From contig NC_080572.1 of assembly GCF_030247185.1 (NCBI RefSeq), positions 299,385,656 to 299,449,655 on the forward strand: a DNA stretch of 64,000 nucleotides, written 5' to 3'. Each line of letters opens with the position of its first letter. Position 1 is the stretch's first letter. This DNA comes from Malaya genurostris (lineage: Eukaryota > Arthropoda > Insecta > Diptera > Culicidae). Under the pieces are notes generated by a model. That model was given only the letters and a program-made list of their open reading frames with translations. It had not been told where the DNA came from and searched no databases. A program made the position numbers and the translations under genes. Shown here piece after piece: positions 41,501 to 50,600 of this stretch.

Positions 41501-43574
41501 AGCGCTTCTTGGAGCTCGAATGAAGCAAACGATCTTAGATATGCATAACTTCCGCATATCGCGTTTTATTATGTGGACAGATTCTCGAACTGTTTGCAGC
41601 TGGATCCGGGCAGATCAACACCAATATAAGCAATTTGTAGCCTTCCGAGTAGGCGAAATACTAGAGTTGACAATGGCCACGGATTGGCGTTGGATTCCTT
41701 CGAAATTAAATATAGCGGATGTGTTGACTAAATGGGGCGAAGGACCACCTCTGGAAAACGATGGAGCGTGGTTCAACGGACCAAATTTTTTGTGTCAACC
41801 CGAACATAGATGGCCATCACAGAGAGCAGTGTTTGATACAACGGACGAAGAAATAAGAGGTGCTGTATTGTTTCACGATGTGATAAATGTTGAACGTAGT
41901 TCTCGATGGATTACATTACTGAGAGTAACTGCTAACGTGATACGATTTATTGAAAACTGCCAGCGTAAAAGAGGTGGTCTGCCGATAATCACGTTGAAGG
42001 CAACAGAAAATCAAACGCCTTTGATCAAACTAAAACTACGGACATTGCAACGACAGCTTCAGCAGGAAGAGCTTCAGAAGGCAGAAACTGTGCTTTGGAA
42101 ACAAGTACAATTCGGATGCTTTCCGGATGAAATGAGTTCACTAATGAAAAATATGGTAGCTGATCCATATTGGCCATCAGAGAAAATTCCGAAATCTAGC
42201 TGTATTTATAAGCTGACTCCTTTGTTGGATGAACAAGGAGTACTTAGAGTGGGCGGTAGACTGCAAAAGTCTGACACAATTCCCTTTGATAAAAAGTTTC
42301 CTATTATTCTATCTCGGAAACACGAGATAACACAGAAATTAATCCAATTTTACCATGAGAAATACGGACATGCTAATAGAGAAACCGTATTTAACGAATT
42401 AAGACAAAAATTCTGGATTCCAAACTTACGAGCTGCTATACTACGGGTGATGCGCGAATGTGTTTGGTGCAAAGTGAAACGATGTCAACCAGTCGCCCCA
42501 TTAATGGCTCCTTTACCTGTACAGAGAATATCGACTCCGTTACGCCCATTCAGTTCCGTGGGGGTAGATTATCTGGGACCCGTAGATGTGACTATTGGAC
42601 GAAGGAAAGAAAAACGATGGGTTGCAGTATTTACTTGTTTAGCTATACGAGCGGTGCACCTGGAGTTAATTTACAGTCTTAGTACGCAATCTTGTTTAAT
42701 GGCAATCAGACGATTTTCTTGCAAGCGTGGTATGCCAAACGAATTCTTTTCGGATAATGCAACATGTTTTAAAGGGGCAGACAACGAAATGAAAAGGTTT
42801 AAGAAATCGATTGAAAGTAAGTGTGCTGAAAGATTTTCAAGTTCTACAACGGCCTGGCATTTCAACCCTCCAGGGTCCCCCCACATGGGCGGAATCTGGG
42901 AAAGGATGGTAAGATCGGTAAAAGAAGCAATGAAGGCATTGAACGATGGTAGAACACTGACGGATGAGATCCTTACGACGACGCTTGCCGAAGCGGAAGA
43001 CATGATAAACACTCGTCCACTTACATACGTGCCGCAGGAATCAGCTGAAGAGGAGTCGTTAACCCCAAACCACTTCATTCGTGGACCGGTGACTGCGACA
43101 GACTTACTGGTCGATGGATCGGTGGACTTCGCCGATGCTCTAAGGAACGTGTATAAACGCTCACAATACTTAGCGGATCGCATGTGGGAGCGATGGTATA
43201 AGGAATATTTACCGACAATTAACAAAAGATCAAAATGGTTCGAAGAGCAAAGACCGATGCAAATTGGTGATCTGGTTTTCATCGTGGATGGTTATCACCG
43301 TAAAAACTGGATTAGAGGAGTTGTGGTTGAAGTATTCAAGGGATCCGATGGTAGGATCCGGCAGGCTATGGTGAGAACTGCTGGGGGAATTTACAGGCGT
43401 GCCGTTGCTAATCTAGCGGTGCTCGAAATACAAGATTGTAAATCCGGAAGTGAAGATCACAACACCGGATGTTACGGGCCGGGGCATGTTATCACCGCTG
43501 GGCAATCCAAACATGTCGGTTTCATTCCCCCCAATACTGACAAAGGAAATGAAAGGAACGTTGATGAAATTTAG
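38568..43574 (+). CDS. BEL/Pao Gag-Pol polyprotein downstream of an in-frame TAA
   Basis: Same frame as 37764-38567; no in-frame ATG is needed if the TAA is read through or is a recent mutation. The GTG at 38676 is not a start. Order: DUF1759-like Gag (about 38574-39030), two Cys-rich knuckles (CKVCQRTDHHLRYC; CIVCLNDHGGTPC), aspartic protease (LAFLDEGASVTLIE), RT with the YVDD box (about 40790), RNase H (IFTDASEHAYG, PRLELMAALLG, MWTDSRTVCSW), integrase with HHCC zinc motif (about 42320-42480) and DDE core (VGVDYLGP; SDNATCFKG; GIWERMVRSVKEAM), then the C-terminal DUF5641-like segment. The last 29 codons and stop lie inside the 3' LTR. Apart from the TAA it looks intact. Confidence 0.92.
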   Translation, partial: TKKLPEFSGRPEDWPLFYGSFQASNEACGFSNIENLVRLQESLKGPALELVRGQLLFPQSVPKAIAKLRQLYGRPEQLLHSYLDRVRKLEPPKANKLASFIPFGTAVEQLCEHLEAAELIQHLKNPLLIQELINKLPDSDKREWVRFKRNKNEVTLRTFTDFLSEIVTDACEANVNMDLVLGFKTFDAAQSNKGNSKEKGILFSHSEVESSSKRDSDRRVQKPCKVCQRTDHHLRYCQDFKSLTYADRMEVVTRWKLCIVCLNDHGGTPCKFKIRCDVGECKEKHNPLLHPTENIVGTSVHICTKNPVMFRMIPVRLHCGERSISLLAFLDEGASVTLIEKQLADRLGVVGVQEKLTIKWTSDITRIEKDSRRLNLWISAIDSGEKLLLKSVRTVRQLQLPQQSINAHELTKRYKHLQNLSISSYDGRPEMLIGLNNIHSFAPTDVRVGTNVEPVAVQCKLGWTVYGPTLSYADKSESYLSCHSEVTNDHLHELLKSHYAMEESIVTVPHDTEEERRAREILERSTKRIGERFETGLLWRSENPRFPDSFPMALRRLKQLESKLKKDPVLYEKVCQQIKEYQHKGYAHLATVDELTKTSPDKVWYLPLNVVLNPKKPKKVRLVWDAAATVQGVSLNSQLLEGPDMLVPLVKVIVGFRERRIAFGGDLREMYHQLKIIDEDKQAQRFLFREHPNDSPSIYVMDVATFGSASSPCSAQFVKNLNATEFSGRYPEAVSAIINRHYVDDYFDSVDSVEEAVRLIKEVSYIHSKAGFEIRNWVSNSTEVLQSIGKPQSVEEVHFNLDKHTNNERILGIIWNPQADEFSFSTHQREELQVYLEGDQKPSKRIVLSIVMGFFDPLGLLSPFTIHGKIIIQHLWRSGCNWDDEINDDCWKMWKRWIALLPKVDIIRVPRCYLGGSMLSAVDFIEVHIFTDASEHAYGCVAYLRIVIDGQAQCTLSMSRSKVAPLKRQSIPRLELMAALLGARMKQTILDMHNFRISRFIMWTDSRTVCSWIRADQHQYKQFVAFRVGEILELTMATDWRWIPSKLNIADVLTKWGEGPPLENDGAWFNGPNFLCQPEHRWPSQRAVFDTTDEEIRGAVLFHDVINVERSSRWITLLRVTANVIRFIENCQRKRGGLPIITLKATENQTPLIKLKLRTLQRQLQQEELQKAETVLWKQVQFGCFPDEMSSLMKNMVADPYWPSEKIPKSSCIYKLTPLLDEQGVLRVGGRLQKSDTIPFDKKFPIILSRKHEITQKLIQFYHEKYGHANRETVFNELRQKFWIPNLRAAILRVMRECVWCKVKRCQPVAPLMAPLPVQRISTPLRPFSSVGVDYLGPVDVTIGRRKEKRWVAVFTCLAIRAVHLELIYSLSTQSCLMAIRRFSCKRGMPNEFFSDNATCFKGADNEMKRFKKSIESKCAERFSSSTTAWHFNPPGSPHMGGIWERMVRSVKEAMKALNDGRTLTDEILTTTLAEAEDMINTRPLTYVPQESAEEESLTPNHFIRGPVTATDLLVDGSVDFADALRNVYKRSQYLADRMWERWYKEYLPTINKRSKWFEEQRPMQIGDLVFIVDGYHRKNWIRGVVVEVFKGSDGRIRQAMVRTAGGIYRRAVANLAVLEIQDCKSGSEDHNTGCYGPGHVITAGQSKHVGFIPPNTDKGNERNVDEI

Positions 43575-43833
43575 GAGAAGAAGGAATAAAAACAAAACAA
43601 GTTAGCGTGGATTAAAAAGTTGTGCAAGCGAGTGAAAAGGTTATACCACTGAATTTTAAATGATTAATTTGCTAAAGGTGTCGGTGAAATAAAATATTGG
43701 AAAATTAATCTAGTCGGAGAGAATTCGTATCCAACGTGGAAGTTAGCAAAGTGTGCAAGAAGATAAGAAGAACTATTTCGTTTTGAGCTGCACGAAAAGG
43801 TTGCTTCAAATTGAGTTCGTTTTCATCCGAACA
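43487..43833 (+). repeat. BEL/Pao 3' LTR (347 bp)
   Basis: Identical to the 5' LTR apart from one base. Its first 88 bases are also coding (end of Pol, stop at 43572-43574). Confidence 0.93.
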
Positions 43834-43952
43834 GCTTCTTGTCCAGTAACTCCTATCCCTACCTCCCCGCGGTGCCGGCTGGGGTACGAGCAACCATAGG
43901 AAAGATCGGGTAACCAACCCCGGTGTAACCTTGGTCGTATGCTGACAGGGAA

Positions 43953-43965
43953 GGGGGGGGGGGGG
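43953..43965 (+). repeat. G13 homopolymer
   Basis: Thirteen consecutive G in the RTE-like LINE remnant. Likely unstable in replication and sequencing. Confidence 0.9.
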
Positions 43966-44224
43966 CTTGCTTTCTCTTTACAGAGAGCGAGCCTACCCGA
44001 GTGTCTGTTCCCCATGTTGGGGCGGCTCGAAACAGCGTCTGTTCTTCATGTTAGGAGCGTCCTTGTGTCAGTGTGGGACTCGCTAACACGATGGCCCTCC
44101 GGCGAGACAGGAGGTTGGTGCAGGCCTAACAAGCCGCCCGGAAAACACATGTTACGTACGATCAAGAAAGAAATACGACTCGGAATAATCGGCAAAGACC
44201 TACGCAAAGGACCGCAAGGCCGAA

Positions 44225-45917
44225 ATGTGCAGAGATACCAGTGGTAACCTTCTCACGAACGAACGTGAGGTGATCGACAGGTGGAAGCAGTACTATGACG
44301 AGCATCTGAATGACGAAGCACAAGATACAGAGAACGGTACAGGAATCAATCTGGGTGCACGCTCAGCCGACGACAGATTCCCAGCCCCTGATCTGTCGGA
44401 GATAAGTGAGGAGATTGGCAAGCTGAGGAACAACAAAGCCGCGGGCAATGACCAGTTCCCAGGCGAGCTGCTCAAACATGGAGGAGAGGCACTGGCTACA
44501 GCGCTGCACTGGATGATTTCTAGGATTTGTGGGGAGGAGATTCTACCGCAGGAATGGATGGATGGAGTGGTATGTCCCGTCTACAAAAAGGGCGATAAGC
44601 TAGACTGTTGCAATTACCGCGCAATCACATTGCTGAACGCCGCCTACAAGGTACTCTCCCAAATCCTTTGCCGTCGTCTATCACCAATACCTAAGGAATT
44701 CGTATGGCCGTACCAAGCGGGATTTACTGGAGCCCGCGCCACTGCGGATCACATATTCGCGATAAGACAAGTACTCCAGAAGTGTCGTGAATACAACGTA
44801 CCCACGCATCACCTATTCATTGACTTCAAAGCGGCATACGACACAATCGATCGAGAACAGCTATGGCAGATAATGCACGAATACGGTTTCCCGGATAAAC
44901 TGACGCGATTGGTCAAAGCAACGATGGATAGAGTGATGTGCTACGTCCGAGTATCTGGGACGCTCTCGAGTCTCTTCGAATCTCGGAGAGGGCTACGTCA
45001 AGGTGATGGACTTTCTTGTATCTTGTTCAATATTGCCCTGGAAGGTGTGATTCGAAGAGCGAGGATCGACACGAGTGGCACGATCTTTCGAAAGTCCGTA
45101 CAACTTTTTGGTTTCGCTGACGATATTGATATTGTGACACGTAACCTTGAGAAGATGACATAAACCTACATCGGACTGAAAGTTGAAGCTAGGCGTATCG
45201 GACTGGTCATAAATGCGTCGAAAACAAAATACATGAGAGGAAGAGGCACTAGAGAAGAAATACAACGCCTCCTACCACGAATATTGATAGACGATGACGA
45301 TATCGAGGTGGTTGACGAGTTCGTGTATTTGGGCTCACTGGTGACCGCCGATAATGACACCAGCAGAGAAATTCATAGACTTTTTTTGGCAGGGAATCGT
45401 GCGTACTTTGGACTCAGAAAAACCCTTCGATCGAGAAAAGTACGCCAACGCATGAAAAAGACCATCTACAAAACGCTCATTAGACGGGTGTTCTCTATGG
45501 CCACGAGACCTGGATATGTTGGCAGAGGACCAACGCGCCCTCAGTGTTTTCGAAAGAAAGGTTCTGAGGACCCTCTATGGCGGAGTGCAGATGGAAGATG
45601 GAACGTGGAGACGGTGTATGAATCACGAATTGCAACTGCTGCTAGGAGAACCACCTATCGTACGGACAGCTAAAATCGGATCTCTACGATGGGCTGGGCA
45701 TGTCAAAAGGATGTCGGACGACAGCCCAGTGAAAATAGTTCTTGAATCTAATCCGACTGGTACAAGAAGAAGAGGAGCGCAGCGAGCAAGGTGGATCGAT
45801 CAAGTGGAGGGTGATCTCAGAAGCATCCGTACCTTGAGTGGCTGGCGACGAGCAGCCATGGACCGAGTTATGTGGAGACGTATGCTTGATACAGCAAAGG
45901 ACACCCCAGGCCTATAG
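44225..45917 (+). pseudogene. RTE-like LINE reverse transcriptase, broken
   Basis: Encodes the RT and C-terminal region of an RTE-type LINE: GNLLTNEREVIDRWKQYY, NYRAITLLNAAYKVLSQIL, LFIDFKAAYDTIDR (A), GLRQGDGLSCILFNIALE (B), FGFADDIDIV (catalytic FADD) and FVYLGSLVT. An in-frame TAA at 45161-45163 and a frame change near 45500 break it; the sense continues in a second frame (HETWTMLAEDQRALSVF-type region to the stop at 45915-45917). A frame change also occurs just before 44225. No RNase H, as expected for RTE. Confidence 0.85.
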
Positions 45918-45933
45918 CTGTTAGGTAAGGTAA

Positions 45934-46080
45934 GTGTGCAAAATTTGAAAAAATGGTGCAGTAGATTTTGAATGCCGATGAACACGGACTTTCAAAACCT
46001 GCTTTCGAGGAAAACGCGTTCAAAGTTTTTTGTCTATAAAATCAATGGAAACAATTAATTACTCCAGCGAGCCCGTAGGG
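45934..46080 (+). repeat. LINE duplication (45934-45946) and right part of repeat G, copy 2
   Basis: GTGTGCAAAATTT, then CGGACTTTCAAAACCTGCTTTCG and GAGCCCGTAGGG as at 24031-24136. Confidence 0.72.
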
Positions 46081-47601
46081 TCAAATATTTTCAAAAAATC
46101 ATATTTTTTCTTTTATAATTTGGTAAAATGAAACATTTAAAGAATGTTTTGTCAAATTTTAAGTCAATCAAAGCAGAATTCTTGGGTCTATGCGCCGAGC
46201 TCTTATTTCTTCGCAGTATGAGATAAGCAGAGATAAAAGAAGATACAAAGACAAAAATAAATGATTTTTCAAAAGTGTTAGACCCTACCCGCTTCTTAAT
46301 GAAAAACAAAAATCACTGTTTACTGCAGTAACTCGTTTTTACAAACGAGAAGATGATTTACGGAGCACATACAAGAAAATTTTTGCATTCAGAAACGGAG
46401 ACGGTTCATTCTCGGAAAAACATGCGAACATGGTTTATTCTAAAAATATTTTGTCTATATGGCTAACATAATTTAATATTGATCAAGGTATTTCGATTTT
46501 TCAAGACGTGTTGAAATAAAGATTATTGTTTTTAAGTAATTTTATCGAAATATGGTACAACATATTTGTTTCTCATTTAGGTTATTCCTCCCATTTCGAA
46601 TGGATTGAAATATTCGGACAATTCGAGAGCTATATGTCTTCACCTGGGACGTACCCAGAATAATATTTTTTGGTAATAAAGTAGTTGTACCACAGCTCTC
46701 GTTTTCGTAGCCGTATGTAGCAGAATACTTATGGGATAGAAAATTGTTGCCAGGACTAGAATTAGCTCACTTTGACAAAACCATGCGTATCTTCACTTCC
46801 GGTAATTAGATCCCAAATAAGATCCCCCGGAGATCTCCTGGTACTAAGGCATATAAAGAAAAGTTGAAAATAGCAACTCTCTTGAATTGCAGCATCTTTT
46901 TGCTCAAAATTAATCTATTGTTGGGTCGATGGATGCATCCAAGGTGGTAACCCTAGAAATATTGCTTTAGTGAAAAACTCAATTTGTCGGATTCTGATTC
47001 CTTACTCCAGATAGATATTACGTACTATTTCCGTACACTAATCTAAATATTTACTGCGGAAATAATTTGGATTTCGGATGAAGACGCAAACACCAGCAAA
47101 ATTACTAGTACATTGTTAATCACATTGTATTGACCATTGAAAACTTATTTCTTGGGTTAGTCTAAAAATGCATGATATGATAAATAAATTGTTATAAATA
47201 ATTCAATAAATTAAATAAATTAGACGTTGGAAAGAGTTATGCTACGAAAGTCGGTATTTTAAATGGGTTAATTGCACCTCAGTAGTGACTAGATCATGTG
47301 GAATATAGATAAATTTGCTAACCAGTTCAGGTTGTCTACTAACTCAACGTTACATATATGTAGTATTCGGTTATTGCTGAAAAATTAGGGGTAAATGCAC
47401 CTTGCGGATACGATCAATTATTATAAGAATATTTCATTTATTAGTGCCAGTTATTTCAATAATATCAACATCGGTTTGAAGTACTTGCTTTCATTTGATT
47501 GTTTTTGATTTTTAGAGTCACTTTCTTGTTTTAGAGTATTTAGTTTTTTTTCTATTGACAAAATGGTAACAGAGTGATCATGAATTTTAACAAACTACCC
47601 A
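46081..47601. other. Intergenic and SRm300 3' flank
   Basis: AT-rich, no supported gene. A candidate poly(A) signal for the minus-strand SRm300 gene lies at 47437-47442. Confidence 0.5.
47437..47442 (-). terminator. Candidate poly(A) signal of SRm300
   Basis: AATAAA on the minus strand about 160 bases after the stop codon of the distal (eMIC) terminal exon. Confidence 0.5.
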
Positions 47602-50600
47602 CTAACCACTTTTACTGTGACTTCTGGATCGTGAGCGGCTGTGGCTGTTGTAACTGCTGCCGCTCGATTGCGACGACATAGAAGATCGGCGATATGGTAT
47701 TGGGCGCTTCCGAGCACTGTTAGTTGTGTTAGTTGTTTTGTTCCAGTGCAAGCAATGATGTGTTAAAGAAAAATGTGATACGAATGTTAATACATAAAAA
47801 AAGATGTGTCAAGCGATTGTTTGAGTAAAATTTTAAAACTTACCGTGATGCTTTTGAAATAATAAAGACAGCTTTCGGAACATTTTAGGACAAACAAAAC
47901 TAAGATCTACATTTTCAGGCTTTGATTCAATGTTACGAAGAAATACACTTGGAACTTATAAGTAAACTGAAAAGTTTTTTTTCTACATAACACAATGGGC
48001 ACAATAACTGAAAAATAAGTTTTTGACAGTGTTTCTAAAACAAGATAAGAAACAGTGACTGCTTCTGGCTGTGCGAAGCAAATAATCAAGCGAGCAATGA
48101 ATATTCAAAGTTCGATAGAACCTAAGATCTATCTTCTTCTCCGCCTCCGGACGGAACGATCGGAACTACTCGATCTGCTACTAGAGCTACTACTGCTGGA
48201 TCTACCACGCGATTTTCGCGATCTCGAGCTGAACCGAAGAGAAAGAAAAAAATAATAAAGTAAAAAACCAGTAATTCAAAATAAATCAAATTAAGCAACA
48301 ACAAAGTGCAGCAAGAAAAAAATCCTGTTTCAAGAAGTTGATCCGAATAACGCTACCCGGAACTTACCTGGTAATTCTGCGTCTATCTAGGAAGCTTGGC
48401 GAGCCGGCGCGGCGTGGAATTGAGGGTGATCGAGAACGTCGCACTGGTGGTGTTCGGGATCGGGACCGGGAAGTACTGCTGTGTGACCTAGAATGGCTGC
48501 TATCGCGACTGGACCGTGAGCGTGATCGAGACGAACGGCTACGAGAACGAGAGCTGCGTGAACTGGAACTGGAGCTGCTGTAGCTACGCGATCTACAAAA
48601 GTTGTTTGATATGCGAGTTAAAAACCTGTTTTATCCACCTAGTGGTGTAATGATGCCTTTCTCATATTACTTATAGGATTATGAATATTACTGTGGAATT
48701 CGCAAAAACAACTGTTTATTGAATAAAAATAGGAAAGTTTGTTCGGACCTAATCTAACAAACTCTACAAATCCTGTTTAAGCGCTATTCACACTAGGCCG
48801 TGGCGTATCCGAAACGGGACCGGACTGAATCCTGTCTGGGTTTACGCTTCAAATTTGTTTAAGGTGCCAGACTCTTTGCAAGCGTAAGAGTAATGTCAAC
48901 AATGTGTGCGTAATAACAAATTCCGGCGCTTCTTTGCCTGATTTTAATCAATAAATCTTCCATATGGTTGAAAAATAAACCAATCGGATCATTCTGCTTA
49001 AAATTGCAATTCAAGAAAAGCGAAAATCTTAGTCTAAAACTCTTCCGCTTTCCTTAAAACTGCTCGAGAAAAAATATTTCAGTTTCAGCTTACATCCACT
49101 AACAAACACATTCCTATATGGATTTCCTCTTGCAGCAATTATTGCGATTTACGTACCTTCTAAAGGGTGATTTTTTAAGAGCTTGAGAACTTTTTAAAAC
49201 AATAAAACGCATAAAATTTGCAAAATCTCATCGGTTCTTTATTTTAAACGTTAGATTGGTACATGACATTTACTTTTTGAAGATAATTTCATTTAAATGT
49301 TGACCGCGGCTGCGTCTTAGGTGGTCCATTCGGAAAATCCGCTTTTTTATCGACAAATTTTGTTCAGCGATGAGGCTCATTTCTGGTTGAATGGCTACGT
49401 AAATAAGCAAAATTGCCGCATTTGGAGTGAAGAGCAACCAGAAGCCGTTCAAGAACTGCCCATGCATCCCGAAAAATGCACTGTTTGGTGTGGTTTGTAC
49501 GCTGGTGAAATCATTGGACCGTATTTTTTCAAAGATGCTGTTGGACGCAACGTTACAGTGAATGGCGATCGCTATCGTTCGATGCTAACAAACTTTTTGT
49601 TGCCAAAAATGGAAGAACTGAACTTGGTTGACATGTGGTTTCAACAAGATGGCGCTACATGCCACACAGCTCGCGATTCTATGGCCATTTTGAGGGAAAA
49701 CTTCGGAGAACAATTCATCTCAAGAAATGGACCGGTAAGTTGGCCACCAAGATCATGCGATTTGACGCCTTTAGACTATTTTTTGTGGGGCTACGTCAAG
49801 TCTAAAGTCTACAGAAATAAGCCAGTAACTATTCCAGCTTTGGAAGACAACATTTCCGAAGAAATTCGGGCTATTCCGGCCGAAATGCTCGAAAAAGTTG
49901 CCCAAAATTGGACTTTCCGAATGGACCACCTAAGACGCAGCCGCGGTCAACATTTAAATGAAATTATCTTCAAAAAGTAAATGTCATGTACCAATCTAAC
50001 GTTTGAAATAAAGAACCGATGAGATTTTGCAAATTTTATGCGTTTTATTGTTTAAAAAAGTTCTCAAGCTCTTAAAAAATCACCCTTTATAAGTAAACCT
50101 GAAAAAAGGAACCTTTAACTCAATACGCGAAAGACAATGAATATGGAATGTTGTCGTAAAACTATTTATTTTTCCGGAAAACTGCTTTTGTAACAGGAAA
50201 TATTTAGTTTTGTTTATTTTGTGTAGCGCAATCTAATACAAATCCATTGAAGCAGTGTTGCTTACTTTTTTTTATTAGGGAATTGAAATCTACATTCATA
50301 AAATGTAAGCAATTTTCCATCAAACGTTGGTAAAAAATTTATGAAACCTGATATTTCATCCAAAAAGTCTGGCTTAACGTTCGTTTGAGAATAAATTATT
50401 GCTAAAAAAGAAACTCAATCGTGCAAGCCACTTTGATAAACTGGTTGCACTTCATATATGAATACATAGATCTATGACATACGTACCGAATAAAATGTAC
50501 GTAATACACAAATAACCAACACACGTTAACTTGGTTTACTCTTGATCCTTAATGCAGCTTCATGTGAATATTCTCACTAGACCGTGTCGTACCGGTGTCT

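Larger units (their letters stand above)
37358..43839 (+). mobile_element. BEL/Pao LTR retrotransposon with GCTTCT duplication
   Basis: LTRs 37364-37710 and 43487-43833, both 347 bases, start TG and end CA, and differ at one base by eye (T versus G in ACTATTTC[T/G]TTTTG). GCTTCT flanks both ends (37358-37363, 43834-43839; BEL usually makes about 5 bases). The near-identity of LTRs means a recent insertion. I could not name the primer-binding tRNA, and the purine tract before the 3' LTR is weak. No envelope gene is present. Confidence 0.94.
37306..45933 (+). mobile_element. 5'-truncated RTE-like LINE (2152 bp) split by a BEL/Pao element
   Basis: The LINE occupies 37306-37363 and 43840-45933; BEL fills the gap. 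A 13-base duplication borders it. The 3' end has short TAGGTAAGGTAAG-type repeats rather than poly(A), and the RT is RTE-like. The endonuclease is missing through 5' truncation. Its coding part is described at 44225-45917. Confidence 0.8.

Noticed and set aside
43575..43839. Envelope gene in the BEL element
   Set aside because: Pol ends within the 3' LTR, so there is no room for an additional frame.
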